The notes under the pieces are model-generated. The model saw nothing but the letters and a program-made list of their open reading frames with translations. It was not told where the DNA came from and ran no database searches. From Streptomyces sp. Ag109_O5-10 (GTDB taxonomy: Bacteria > Actinomycetota > Actinomycetes > Streptomycetales > Streptomycetaceae): 64,000 nt of DNA. Both the position numbers and the translations under genes were made by a program. The stretch covers positions 2,232,001 through 2,296,000 of the forward strand of contig NZ_FNTQ01000001.1 in the NCBI RefSeq assembly GCF_900105755.1, written 5' to 3'. Of the stretch, positions 14,948-23,540 are shown piece after piece. Position 1 is the first letter of the stretch; every line of letters begins with the position of its first letter.

Positions 14948-16410
14948 GCGCCACGATGACCAAGTTCCCTTACATACGTCAGGACTTCGCCGCCTCTCTC
15001 GTCGTGTTCCTGGTCGCGCTCCCGCTCTGCGTGGGCGTGGCCGTCGCCTCCGGTGTCCCGGCCGAACTCGGCCTGGTCACCGGCATCGTGGGCGGTCTCG
15101 TCACCGGGATGCTGCGGGGCAGCAGCCTTCAGGTGTCGGGGCCGGCCGCCGGTCTGACCGTGCTCGTCTTCGAGGCGGTGCGGGAGTTCGGGCTGCCGCT
15201 GCTCGGGGTGATCGTGCTGGTCACCGGTGTCCTCCAGATCGCCATGGGTGTGCTGCGGCTGGGGCGCTGGTTCCGGGCCATCTCGGTCTCCGTCGTCGAG
15301 GGCATGCTGGCCGGAATCGGTCTGGTGCTGATCGCCGGGCAGCTGTATCCGGCGCTCGCGGCCAAGGCTCCCGAGTCCGGCCCCGGGAAGATAGCCGGGC
15401 TGCCCGGGGCGTTCCTGGACGCCCTCGGGGACGGCGCGGCGCTCGCCTCGCTCGCCCTCGGCGCGGGCACGGTCGCGGTCCTGGTGCTGTGGAAGTACGC
15501 CCCGGCGAAGGTGCGGACGGTCCCCGGACCGTTGGCCGCCGTCGGCCTCGCCACCCTGGCCGCCTTCCTGCTGAGCCTCCCGGTCGCCACCGTCGAGGTG
15601 CACGGGCTGCTGGACTCGGTCCAGCCGCCCCCGCTGAGCGCCTTCGGCGAACTGGCGAGCACCGGGCTGATCGGCACGATCGTCGCGTTCACGCTGATCG
15701 CGTCCGCCGAGTCGCTGTTCAGCGCGGCGGCCGTGGACCGGCTGCACGACGGTCCGCGCACCCGGTACAACCAGGAGCTGATCGCCCAGGGCGCGGGCAA
15801 CGCGCTCTGCGGGGTGCTCGGCGCGCTGCCGATGACCGCAGTGATCGTGCGCAGCGCGGCCAACGTCCAGGCGGGCGCCCGCACCAAGGCGTCCCGGGTG
15901 CTGCACGGCGTCTGGCTCCTGCTGTTCGCGGCCCTGCTGCCGGGAGTGCTGGGATACATACCGATCCCGGCGCTCGCCGGAATCCTGGTCTACTCGGGCG
16001 CCAAGCTGATCCCGGTGCGCGCGCTGGCCGTGCTCTGGCGCGAGCACCGGGGCGAGGCGGTCGTCCTCGTCGTCACGGCGGTCTCGATCGTCGCGGTGAG
16101 CATGTTCGAGGGCGTGCTGATCGGGCTCGCCCTGTCGATCGTCAAGACCGCCTGGGAGGCCTCGCACCTCAAACTGGAGGTCGTCGACAAGGGCGCGGGA
16201 CCGATCGACGCCCACCTGTCGGGCAACGCGACCTTCCTGCGGCTGCCGAAGATCCTGGACAGCCTGGAGGCGCTGCCCCAGGACCGCCCGATCCGGGTGG
16301 ACCTCTCTGGGCTGCACCACCTCGATCACGCCTGCCGGACCGCTTTGGAGAGCTGGGCCCAGCGGCACAGCGACGCGGACACCGAGCCGGTGAGGGTCAC
16401 GGCCGCCTGA
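14944..16410 (+). CDS. SulP-family anion (probable bicarbonate) transporter
   Basis: This 488-residue membrane protein has SulP/SLC26 features: DFAASLVVFLVALPLCVGVA (helix 1), a QVSGPAAGLTVLVF substrate loop, ASAESLFSAAAVDRL and GALPMTAVIVRSAANVQAGARTK. It ends in a degenerate cytosolic STAS domain (about 405-480, IRVDLSGLHHLDHACRTAL). SulP proteins carry sulfate, bicarbonate or other anions. Coupling to a carbonic anhydrase argues for bicarbonate. GTG overlaps the anhydrase stop. A 12-base hairpin follows. Confidence 0.9.
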   Translation: MSATMTKFPYIRQDFAASLVVFLVALPLCVGVAVASGVPAELGLVTGIVGGLVTGMLRGSSLQVSGPAAGLTVLVFEAVREFGLPLLGVIVLVTGVLQIAMGVLRLGRWFRAISVSVVEGMLAGIGLVLIAGQLYPALAAKAPESGPGKIAGLPGAFLDALGDGAALASLALGAGTVAVLVLWKYAPAKVRTVPGPLAAVGLATLAAFLLSLPVATVEVHGLLDSVQPPPLSAFGELASTGLIGTIVAFTLIASAESLFSAAAVDRLHDGPRTRYNQELIAQGAGNALCGVLGALPMTAVIVRSAANVQAGARTKASRVLHGVWLLLFAALLPGVLGYIPIPALAGILVYSGAKLIPVRALAVLWREHRGEAVVLVVTAVSIVAVSMFEGVLIGLALSIVKTAWEASHLKLEVVDKGAGPIDAHLSGNATFLRLPKILDSLEALPQDRPIRVDLSGLHHLDHACRTALESWAQRHSDADTEPVRVTAA

Positions 16411-16428
16411 GCCGGCGGCCGCCCCGGA

Positions 16429-16458
16429 CCGGGGTGCCGACGCCCCTCGGCACCCCGG
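16429..16458 (+). terminator. Terminator hairpin after the SulP gene
   Basis: Perfect stem CCGGGGTGCCGA / TCGGCACCCCGG with a 6-base loop, 18 bases past the stop. Confidence 0.75.
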
Positions 16459-16503
16459 CCCGGACCAGCTGCCCGGAGCCGTGGCCCCGACCGTCCCACC
16501 GGG

Positions 16504-16530
16504 CATATCGTTGCAGCAACAGACATATCG
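16504..16530. promoter_or_regulatory. Paired CATATCG repeats around an 11-bp palindrome upstream of the slipin gene
   Basis: CATATCG occurs at 16504-16510 and 16524-16530, exactly 20 bases apart (about two helical turns), with GTTGCAGCAAC between. The block is A+T-rich relative to its surroundings and lies 24 bases before the ATG. It may be the promoter with an operator. Confidence 0.35.
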
Positions 16531-16553
16531 GGCCTCTCTGACTGGGGGTCGTG

Positions 16554-17390
16554 ATGGTTCAGGAGCTGCTGGTCGCGGTGGTGGCGGCGCTGTGCGTCGG
16601 CGCGCTGTACCTGGCCGCCGGTGCACGGGTCGTCAAGCAGTACGAGCAGGGCGTGCTGTTCCGGCTCGGCCGCGTCTCCGGTGACGTGCGGACGCCCGGC
16701 TTCAATCTGGTGATCCCGTTCGTGGACCGGCTGTACAAGGTCAACCTGCAGATCGTGACGCTGCCGATCCCCGCCCAGGAGGGCATCACCCGCGACAACG
16801 TCACCGTGCGCGTGGACGCGGTCGTCTACTTCCGGGTGGTCGACGCGGTGAGCGCGCTGGTCAAGGTCGAGGACTACAAGTTCGCCGTCTCGCAGATGGC
16901 CCAGACCTCACTGCGGTCCATCATCGGCAAGAGCGACCTGGACGACCTGCTGTCCAACCGCGAGAAGCTCAACCAGGGCCTGGAGCTGATGATCGACAGC
17001 CCGGCCGTGGGCTGGGGCGTGCAGGTGGACCGGGTCGAGATCAAGGATGTGTCCCTGCCGGACACGATGAAGCGCTCGATGGCCCGCCAGGCCGAGGCCG
17101 ACCGGGAGCGCCGGGCCCGGATCATCAACGCCGACGCCGAACTCCAGGCCTCGAGGAAGCTGGCCGAGGCGGCCCAGCAGATGGCGGACACCCCGTCGGC
17201 CCTGCAGCTGCGGCTGCTGCAGACGATCGTCGCGGTGGCAGCCGAGAAGAACTCCACCCTGGTCCTGCCGTTCCCGGTGGAACTGCTGCGGTTCCTGGAG
17301 CGGGCCGGTGGCCGGCAGCCGGGGCCGAACGGCGACGCCCCGGCCGAGATCGACGAGACCACCGCGCGGACGGGGCCGCCGCCCGGGTGA
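16554..17390 (+). CDS. Slipin/stomatin-like SPFH (Band 7) protein
   Basis: This 278-residue protein has one N-terminal membrane segment (LLVAVVAALCVGALYLAAG). A Band 7 domain runs from about 28 to 190 with the slipin signature EQGVLFRLGRV, VRTPGFNLVIPFVDRLYKV and VEIKDVSLPDTMKRSMARQAEADRE (split here as VEIKDVSLPDTMKRS and MARQAEADRE). A coiled-coil helix follows and a Pro-rich tail. Slipins organise membrane microdomains. No NfeD-type partner gene is adjacent. ATG 16554 is preferred over GTG 16551 because GGGGG at 16544 then has better spacing. Confidence 0.9.
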   Translation: MVQELLVAVVAALCVGALYLAAGARVVKQYEQGVLFRLGRVSGDVRTPGFNLVIPFVDRLYKVNLQIVTLPIPAQEGITRDNVTVRVDAVVYFRVVDAVSALVKVEDYKFAVSQMAQTSLRSIIGKSDLDDLLSNREKLNQGLELMIDSPAVGWGVQVDRVEIKDVSLPDTMKRSMARQAEADRERRARIINADAELQASRKLAEAAQQMADTPSALQLRLLQTIVAVAAEKNSTLVLPFPVELLRFLERAGGRQPGPNGDAPAEIDETTARTGPPPG

Positions 17391-17442
17391 CCCAGGGCCG
17401 TGCCGCCCGTCGCGCCATACCCGAAAATCGGACATACCGACC

Positions 17443-17448
17443 TACGTT
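17443..17448 (+). promoter_or_regulatory. Candidate -10 element of the deacetylase lipoprotein gene
   Basis: TACGTT (TANNNT) ends 6 bases before the GTG at 17455 and no ribosome binding site is present, so a leaderless transcript is likely. Confidence 0.4.
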
Positions 17449-17454
17449 CGTACG

Positions 17455-18309
17455 GTGATCCGACTAGCACGCCGTCTTACCGGTACGACCACCGTATGTG
17501 TCGCCCTGGGCGCCGCGCTCGCCGCCTGTGGCACCACCGAGGCCCCCCACCCCGGCCCCCCGGCTCCCCCCAGGGCCTCCTCCTCCGCCACCCCGCCGCC
17601 CACGCTCGCCCCCGGGCCCGGCGGTACGGCCCCCGTCTTCACGAACGGTCCGCGCACCCTGGGCAAGACCGTCGCCCTGACCTTCGACGCCGACATGACC
17701 GCCGACCAGGGGCCGCGCGCGGCCAAGGGCGAGCACTTCGACAACCCTGCGCTGATCGCGACCCTGCGCAGGCTGAAGGTGCCGGCCACGATCTTCATGA
17801 CCGGCCGCTGGGCCGACGAGTACCCGGCCCAGGCCCGTTCGCTCGGCCGCGATCCGCAGTTCGAGGTCGCCAACCACTCCTACAGCCACTACGCGTTCAC
17901 CGGCGACTGCTACGGCCTTCCGAGGGTCGCCGCCGCGAACATGAAGTCGGACGTGGAGCGCGCCTACGCCGCCCTGCTCCGCGCCGGGGTGCCGCACCCG
18001 ATGCCGTACTTCCGCTTCCCCGGCGGCTGCTACGACCGGCAGGCGCTGCGCGCGGTCGGCGCGCTCGGGGTCACCGCGGTGCAGTGGGACGTGGTGAGCG
18101 GGGACGCCTTCGCGACGGACGCCGACGCGGTGACCAAGCAGGTGCTGGACGGGGTGAAGCCGGGTTCCGTGGTCGTCATGCACTGCACCCGCAGCGCCGC
18201 CCCGACCACCGAGCAGGTGGTACGGACCGTCGTACCGGAACTGCGCAAGCGGGGCTTCCGGTTCGTGAAGGTCTCCGAGCTGATCGGGCAGACGCCGGGT
18301 CACCGGTGA
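17455..18309 (+). CDS. Polysaccharide deacetylase (NodB homology) lipoprotein
   Basis: This 284-residue exported protein has a lipoprotein signal with lipobox LAAC at about 22-25 and a Pro/Ser linker to about 55. A NodB domain follows: TFDAD (catalytic base and metal Asp), NHSYSHYAF (HxxxH metal pair), YFRFPGGCYD and a late VVVMHCTRSA region. Such enzymes remove acetyl groups from N-acetylated polysaccharides such as peptidoglycan or chitin at the cell surface. The start at 17455 gives a correct signal peptide. The next gene starts 18 bases after its stop. Confidence 0.9.
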   Translation: MIRLARRLTGTTTVCVALGAALAACGTTEAPHPGPPAPPRASSSATPPPTLAPGPGGTAPVFTNGPRTLGKTVALTFDADMTADQGPRAAKGEHFDNPALIATLRRLKVPATIFMTGRWADEYPAQARSLGRDPQFEVANHSYSHYAFTGDCYGLPRVAAANMKSDVERAYAALLRAGVPHPMPYFRFPGGCYDRQALRAVGALGVTAVQWDVVSGDAFATDADAVTKQVLDGVKPGSVVVMHCTRSAAPTTEQVVRTVVPELRKRGFRFVKVSELIGQTPGHR

Positions 18310-18327
18310 CCGTCCTACGCTGGAGGC

Positions 18328-18510
18328 ATGAGCGACGAGGGCTACTGCACGACCGACGAGGCCGAGAAGCCGCCGGCGGCGGAGGGACCGCCGTACGCGG
18401 AGTGCGTGCTGTGCCGGGAGCCGACGGAGTACCCGGAGTCGTACAAGGGCATCACGTTGTGCCCCCGGTGTGAGTGGCAGGAGGCCCAGCGGGCCGCCTG
18501 TTCAGGATGA
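18328..18510 (+). CDS. Small zinc-ribbon-like protein, unknown function
   Basis: This 60-residue acidic protein has two CxxC knuckles (ECVLCRE and LCPRCEW, about 20 residues apart), which would bind one zinc ion, plus isolated Cys at positions 7 and 58. GGAGG just upstream supports the ATG. It is probably co-transcribed with the deacetylase lipoprotein gene. No known domain is assigned. It could be a metal-binding adaptor. Confidence 0.7.
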   Translation: MSDEGYCTTDEAEKPPAAEGPPYAECVLCREPTEYPESYKGITLCPRCEWQEAQRAACSG

Positions 18511-19163
18511 GCGGCGGCCGTTGAGGGCGCAGGCCAGGGTGAAGGCCGCGGCGGTGAGCAGGACCGCCGTGGCCACCGGCAGGGGGGAGACGGGGATCCG
18601 GCCCGACTCCGAACCGGTCACCAGACCGCTGACGGCCGCGTGTGCCGGGGACCCCCCGACCACCACGGCGAGCAGCGCGGCCAGCAGCATCGTGGGCACC
18701 GCCCGGCCCGGCGAGCGCAGCAGCGGGCGGTTGGTGAGCGCGCCGACCGCGGTGCCCAGCAGTGCGCGGGCGAGGTGCCCTTGGAGAGCTGGGCCATGGG
18801 CGTGGCCGCGTAGGCCGCGGCGCCGAACCGCTCCAGCCAGGTCGCTGCGCGGGCGGCGGCCGACCTGCGGGAGAGGCCGTGGACGGTGCCGAGATGGGTG
18901 AGGTAGCCGGCGGGGGTGAAGGGGAGGGCGGAGGGGAAGCGCTCGGGGACGTACGCGGTACGGGGGCGGCCGGTGACGCGGCCCTCGGTGGGGGTGTCTA
19001 TGCCGGCGACGATGCGGAGCAGGGTGGACTTGCCGGTGCCGTTCGCTCCTTCCACGCGGGTGAGGGAGCCGGGGGTGAGGGTGAGGTCGACGTCCCTTGA
19101 CACCCAGGGGCCGCGTATGCCGTAGCGGCGGCCTACGCCGGCCAGTTCAAGATCACGGTGCAT
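18502..19163 (-). pseudogene. Deletion-fused ABC transporter: ATPase N-terminus joined out of frame to a permease C-terminus
   Basis: From ATG 19163 the frame gives a good ATPase start with Walker A GANGTGKST and continues to the signature motif AQLSKGT. There the normal RQKV...Walker B part is absent. A second frame then codes a permease end (ARALLGTAVGALTNRPLLRS, then helices MLLAALLAVVVGG and ATAVLLTAAAFTLA, ending at 18502). The switch lies near 18780-18790. Walker B and the His switch are missing, so the locus is inactive. It reads as a single internal deletion spanning the ATPase 3' half and the permease 5' part. Confidence 0.75.
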
Positions 19164-19223
19164 GGGGACATTGTCGTGCGATCCCGCCGTGGGAGCGTGC
19201 ACCGTCTCGGACCGCGGTCGCGT

Positions 19224-19285
19224 TGTGGCTGGTCGCGCAGTCCTCCCCCAGCCTTCGGCCGGGGGGGTGGCCCCCAGCGCCCCTT
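19224..19285 (-). repeat. Dispersed repeat, copy 5 (inverted, long form)
   Basis: GTGGCTGGTCGCGCAG, then the CTTCGGCCGGGGG hairpin block and CCCCCAGCGCCCC lie between the ABC remnant and the Pth2-like gene. Confidence 0.75.
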
Positions 19286-19296
19286 AGGGTGAGGGG

Positions 19297-20013
19297 GTGA
19301 GCGTTGATTCCATGTCACCCGGCGACAGCCCGTTCAAGACGGAACCCACCGCGCGTGACGAAGCACCCCAGTTCGTGCTCCCTCTCGTCGTGCGGATAGA
19401 GAAGTCGGCACCGCCTGCGCGGACCGACGCACTCGAAACCGCTGCCCGGGCCGTGCTGAGCATGCTCAGTGACGAGCGGGCTCTCGGCGACGGGGAGTGG
19501 GCACAGGCCGTTCGGGACTGGGAGGACGCGCGGATCCGGAAGGTCGTGCGGCGGGCCCGGGGGGCCGAGTGGCGGCGGGCCGGGGAACTGCCCGGGATCA
19601 CCCTCACGGGGAAGTCGGCCGAGGTACGGGTGTTCCCGCCGGTTCCCCTGGACGGGTGGCCCCGGGACCTGGCGAAACTGCAGGTGTCCGGGACCGAGCT
19701 GGACGACCCCGAGCCGCCGGGGCGCGCCGACCGGTCCGTGCCCGTGCTGTGGCTGAACCCCGAGCTGGAGATGTCGGCCGGGAAGGCGATGGCGCAGGCC
19801 GGGCACGGTGCCCAACTGGCCTGGTGGGCGCTGTCGGAGGAGGAGCGGGAGGCATGGCGCGACGCCGGGTTCCCGCTCGCCGTGCGGGCCGCCGATCCGG
19901 CCGCATGGCGTGAACTGACGAGCAGCGGGCTGCCGTTGGTGCGGGACGCCGGTTTCACCGAGATCGCGCCGGGCAGCTGCACAGTGGTCGCGGACCATCC
20001 GGCACTGCGCTGA
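19297..20013 (+). CDS. Peptidyl-tRNA hydrolase Pth2-like protein with N-terminal extension
   Basis: This is a 238-residue protein. The C-terminal half has the Pth2 core LNPELEMSAGKAMAQAGHGAQ and the later GLPLVRDAGFTEIAPGSCTV end, where the conserved Lys and the QxxHA-like helix bind and hydrolyse peptidyl-tRNA. Typical Pth2 proteins have about 120 residues. Here about 110 residues precede the core (EAPQFVLPLVVRIEKSAPPA onward), a layout I recall from other Streptomyces. The start is GTG 19297 or ATG 19312. Function in peptidyl-tRNA rescue is plausible but not proven. Confidence 0.75.
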   Translation: MSVDSMSPGDSPFKTEPTARDEAPQFVLPLVVRIEKSAPPARTDALETAARAVLSMLSDERALGDGEWAQAVRDWEDARIRKVVRRARGAEWRRAGELPGITLTGKSAEVRVFPPVPLDGWPRDLAKLQVSGTELDDPEPPGRADRSVPVLWLNPELEMSAGKAMAQAGHGAQLAWWALSEEEREAWRDAGFPLAVRAADPAAWRELTSSGLPLVRDAGFTEIAPGSCTVVADHPALR

Positions 20014-20288
20014 CCTCGCCCTTTTTGGCGTCCCTGGCGAACTTTGCCGTCTGTTTGAACGTCGTCGCCGCCCCACCCGTACGTCCTGGCACTGAACCGG
20101 CGACCCGGAGGACTCCGAGGGCGGGGTCCTCGGCCGGCAGCGCCCTCGGCCGGTGGCTCGAGAGCTCCCCGGAGCGCGACGGCGAACCTCAAATGTTGCT
20201 CTGAAGCGGCAGACAACACGGTTCGCGGCCGCGCTCCGGGGCCATACCCCCGTCATCCGGAACAGGTCGGGGCAGGAGGGGGACGACC

Positions 20289-21563
20289 ATGACCCTGGAG
20301 CGGCTGGGCACGGGCATCGGCTGGCGGCCGGAGATCGCGGACGCCGTGGAACGCATGCCGGGCATCGACTGGGTCGAGGTCGTGGCCGAGAACACCTGCC
20401 CTGGCCACCTCCCCGAGTCGCTGCGGCGGCTGCGCGAGCGCGGGGTGACGGTCGTACCGCACGGTGTCTCGCTGGGCCTGGGCGGCGCGGACCGCCCCGA
20501 CGAGGATCGGCTCGCCGCGCTCGCCGAGCGGGTGGCGGCGCTCGGTTCGCCGCTGGTCACCGAGCACATCGCGTTCGTCCGCGCGGGCGGCCCGGCCATG
20601 GCCTCGCCCGTCCTGGAAGCGGGCCACCTGCTCCCCGTCCCGCGCACCCGGGACGCCCTCGACGTGCTCTGCGCGAACGTCCGCATCGCCCAGGCCGCGC
20701 TGCCCGTGCCGCTCGCCGTCGAGAACATCGCCGCGCTCGTCTCGTGGCCGGGCGAGGAGATGACCGAGGGGCAGTTCCTGTACGACCTCGCCGACCGTAC
20801 CGGGGTACGGCTGCTGATCGACGTGGCGAACCTGCACACCAACCATGTCAACCGGGGCGAGGACCCGGCCAAGGCTCTCGCCGAACTTCCCGTGGAGGCG
20901 ATCGCCTACGTCCACGTCGCGGGCGGCTTCGAGCGGGACGGTGTCTGGCACGACAGCCACGCCCACCCGGTGCCCCCGGCGGTCCTGGACATCCTGACCG
21001 GCCTCGCGTCCCGGGTCGCGCCGCCCGGAGTCCTGCTGGAGCGGGACGAGAACTTCCCGGAACGGGAGGAGCTGCAGGGGGAGCTGGCGGCGATCCGGGC
21101 GGCGGTCTCGGCCGGGGGCGCGGTGGCCGGCGGCCCGTGGGTGCCCTCGCCGCTGGCTGCCGCCCCCGACGTCCCCGGCGCCGTCCGGCAGCGGGTCGGG
21201 CTCGCGCAGACCGCGATGCTGTCGTCGCTGGTCGCGGGGACGCCCGTGCCGGAGGGGTTCGACCGGGCGCGGATGGGGGTGCAGGCACGGGCGCTGGCGG
21301 CGAAGCGGGCCGACGTGGTGGCGAAGGTGGCGCCGGAGCTGCCGGAGATCCTGGGGGCGGGATACCGGACGGCGTTCCTGGCGTACGCGCAGGAGCGGCC
21401 GATGACGGGGGGCTACCGGCGGGACGCCCTGGAGTTCGCGGGCGCGCTGCTGCGGGCCGGGGACGGTTCCTCTCACCGGCGGCTGGAGCAGTGGTGGCTG
21501 GAGCGGGCGGGGGCGGCACCTCGGCGGTCCCTGGCGCGGAGGGTGCTGCCAAGGCACGGCTAG
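20289..21563 (+). CDS. MNIO-family (DUF692) multinuclear iron-dependent oxidase-like enzyme
   Basis: This 424-residue protein has a TIM-barrel DUF692 domain (about 5-275) and a C-terminal extension of about 140 residues. Probable metal ligands are visible in order: His in [14 protein letters not shown], Glu in VENIA, Asp/Asn/His in [12 protein letters not shown], His in [17 protein letters not shown] and Glu/Asp in LERDENFPE. Characterised members (MbnB-type) modify Cys in ribosomal peptides. Here no precursor peptide gene is evident. The neighbours are DUF4142 and TIGR04222 membrane proteins. GGAGGGGG precedes the ATG. Confidence 0.87.
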   Translation: MTLERLGTGIGWRPEIADAVERMPGIDWVEVVAENTCPGHLPESLRRLRERGVTVVPHGVSLGLGGADRPDEDRLAALAERVAALGSPLVTEHIAFVRAGGPAMASPVLEAGHLLPVPRTRDALDVLCANVRIAQAALPVPLAVENIAALVSWPGEEMTEGQFLYDLADRTGVRLLIDVANLHTNHVNRGEDPAKALAELPVEAIAYVHVAGGFERDGVWHDSHAHPVPPAVLDILTGLASRVAPPGVLLERDENFPEREELQGELAAIRAAVSAGGAVAGGPWVPSPLAAAPDVPGAVRQRVGLAQTAMLSSLVAGTPVPEGFDRARMGVQARALAAKRADVVAKVAPELPEILGAGYRTAFLAYAQERPMTGGYRRDALEFAGALLRAGDGSSHRRLEQWWLERAGAAPRRSLARRVLPRHG

Positions 21564-21599
21564 TGCCCCGGGGGCGGGGGAACTGTGTGACCAGCCACA
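21563..21599 (+). repeat. Dispersed repeat, copy 6 (forward, degenerate)
   Basis: GGGGGCGGGGGAACTGTGTG then ACCAGCCAC begins at the stop of the MNIO gene. Confidence 0.65.
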
Positions 21600-21661
21600 A
21601 AGCCCCCGCGGCCGACCGACCGACGGCACCCCTGCGGCGGCCCCTCGGTAATATGCCAACC

Positions 21662-21688
21662 CCGCACGGCGAAGCCCCCACCGTGCGG
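21662..21688 (+). promoter_or_regulatory. Hairpin just before the ribosome binding site of the DUF4142 gene
   Basis: CCGCACGG (21662-21669) pairs with CCGTGCGG (21681-21688). AGGAGG starts 4 bases later. It could modulate translation or mark the end of an upstream transcript. Confidence 0.35.
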
Positions 21689-21701
21689 TGCAGGAGGCAT
21701 C

Positions 21702-22511
21702 ATGCGTGCGCGACCCCGACCCCCCGTCCAGGGACGAGGCATATTCAGCGGTACCGGGCTGATCGTCGTCTGTCTCGCGGCGACCCTCGCCGCCCTGGTG
21801 TTCCCGATCTGGTCGTACGCCGACCGCTCCGACCCCACCGGCTCGGTGAACGTGCTCAGCGCCCAGACCGTGTCGACGGCGTACGGCCCGCTGTCCGCGC
21901 AGGACCGGGACTTCGTCGTGAAGGTCCGCCTCGCCGGGCTCTGGGAGCTGCCGGCCGGCGAGATGGCGGAGCAGAAGGGCACCACGGCCGCCGTACGGAC
22001 GGCCGGGCAGCATCTCGTCGACGGGCACACCTCCCTCGACGCCCACGTCCGCACCGTCGCCACCCAGCTCGGCGTGCCGATCCCGAACACGCCGAACGTC
22101 CAGCAGCAGCAGTGGCTCGCCACGCTGAACGCCGCGCAGGGGCAGGACTTCGACCGGGAGTTCGCGAACATCGTGCGACTGGCGCACGGCCGGGTCTTCT
22201 CCGTGGTCGCCCAGGTCCGCGCCGCCACCCAGAACACCCTGGTCCGCGATCTAGCCGACGACGCCAACAGCACCGTCCTGGACCACATCAAGGTCCTGGA
22301 GGCGACCGGTTACGTCGACTTCGGGACGCTGGCCCAGCAGTTGGCCGGCACGCCCTCGCCCGTGGCCGCACCGCCCGTCGTCGCCCCGGCGGACGCGACC
22401 CCCATCGCACCGGGGCCGACGTCGGCGCCGTCTCCGACGTCGGCGCCGTCCCCGACGTACACGCTGCCGCCCGCCACCGCCAGTCCGGAGCCGGCCGCCC
22501 AGAACCCCTGA
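21702..22511 (+). CDS. DUF4142 membrane-anchored protein
   Basis: This 269-residue protein has one N-terminal membrane segment (GLIVVCLAATLAALVFPIW, about 17-35) and an extracytoplasmic DUF4142 domain with a ferritin-like helical pattern (LSAQDRDFVVKVRLAGLWEL ... AEQKGTTAAVRTAGQHLVDG). A Pro/Ser/Ala tail follows, with a tandem 18-base DNA repeat (PTSAPS twice, about 22422-22457). Function of DUF4142 is unknown, and His/Glu residues on its helices could bind metal. It lies between the MNIO enzyme and the TIGR04222 protein on the same strand. Confidence 0.83.
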   Translation: MRARPRPPVQGRGIFSGTGLIVVCLAATLAALVFPIWSYADRSDPTGSVNVLSAQTVSTAYGPLSAQDRDFVVKVRLAGLWELPAGEMAEQKGTTAAVRTAGQHLVDGHTSLDAHVRTVATQLGVPIPNTPNVQQQQWLATLNAAQGQDFDREFANIVRLAHGRVFSVVAQVRAATQNTLVRDLADDANSTVLDHIKVLEATGYVDFGTLAQQLAGTPSPVAAPPVVAPADATPIAPGPTSAPSPTSAPSPTYTLPPATASPEPAAQNP

Positions 22512-22607
22512 CCTGCACGGGAAACGGAACGTCACATACCTACAACACTCGGTCCGCAATGTGAACAGGGCATGGCGGTGGCCAGGACCCTGGCATAGAA
22601 ACATGTC

Positions 22608-23387
22608 ATGTTCTGGGTCCTTCTCCTGCTCCTGGCCTGGGCCGTCGCCGGCACCGCCTGCACCCGGCTGTGCCTGGCCGCCGTACGGACGGCGGCCGCC
22701 GACGCGGACGCGGGCCACGGACACGATCTGACGCTGTACGAGGCCGCGTTCCTGTCCGGCGGCCCCGCGCGGGTCGCCGATGTGACGCTGGTCTCCATGG
22801 CCCGGCAACGGCGGCTGCTGCTCGCCCACACCGGCTGGGCGACCGTCGTGGACCCGCGGGGGCGGGACGAGATGGAGCGGTCGGTGATAGGGGCCATCGG
22901 ACCCGAGGGCCAGTCCCGGATAGCCCCGGTGCGCTCGGCGGCGGCCGACACGGACGCGGTGCGCAGTCTCGGCGAGGAGCTGGTGCGGGCGGGGCTCGCG
23001 GTGCCCGACGCGGCGGCGCGGACGACGGTCGCCTCCGGTGTCCGGCAGGTCCGGGCCGCCGCGCTGGCGATCCTCGGGCTCGCCGTCGTGGCGCTCACGC
23101 TGCCCGCTCCGACCGAGATGCCGCGCGACCTGGTCGCCGTCTGGTTCGCGCTGCCCCTCACCCTGACGCTGAGCTGCCTGGCCATCGCCCGGGTCGAGGT
23201 GCACCCCTACTCGCGCTGGGCCTCGCCGGCCGGCCAGCGGCTGCTCGGCACGTTGCACCGGCGGGCGAACCGCGCGGCCGACGACCACTCGTTGCTGGCG
23301 TCCGTCGCCGTCCGGGGCATCCGCGCGATCGGCGAACCGGAGCTGCGTGCGGCCTTCGCACACCGGGACCAGCTGCCGCGGGAGTGA
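22608..23387 (+). CDS. TIGR04222-domain membrane protein
   Basis: This 259-residue protein has an N-terminal membrane segment (FWVLLLLLAWAVAGTACTRL) and a TIGR04222 module (LYEAAFLSGGPARVADVTLVS, then RLLLAHTGWATVVD). Two central membrane helices follow (about 150-195) and a cytosolic C-terminus. TIGR04222 genes recur beside DUF692 genes. Many family members end in a Gly/Cys-rich tail, which is missing here (it ends HRDQLPRE). The only Cys residues are two near the start and one in LSCLAIA. Function unknown. Confidence 0.75.
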   Translation: MFWVLLLLLAWAVAGTACTRLCLAAVRTAAADADAGHGHDLTLYEAAFLSGGPARVADVTLVSMARQRRLLLAHTGWATVVDPRGRDEMERSVIGAIGPEGQSRIAPVRSAAADTDAVRSLGEELVRAGLAVPDAAARTTVASGVRQVRAAALAILGLAVVALTLPAPTEMPRDLVAVWFALPLTLTLSCLAIARVEVHPYSRWASPAGQRLLGTLHRRANRAADDHSLLASVAVRGIRAIGEPELRAAFAHRDQLPRE

Positions 23388-23540
23388 GCGGGGGCGCATA
23401 GGGGGCATTGCGCCGACACCGGCCCGATGGTGCTTGCCTTCACCGACAACCGGTCGAAATATCCCTTTTATTGCTGCCGTGCAGTCGCTGCGGTGTCCTT
23501 GCCGCCACGCCACCGCAGCCGTTGCACCGAAGGGATACGC

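Noticed and set aside
20014..20288. Possible Cys-rich substrate peptide for the MNIO enzyme upstream of it.
   Set aside because: No frame with a start codon of useful length or Cys clusters. The only ATG on the plus strand there (20200s) is followed by a stop after two codons.
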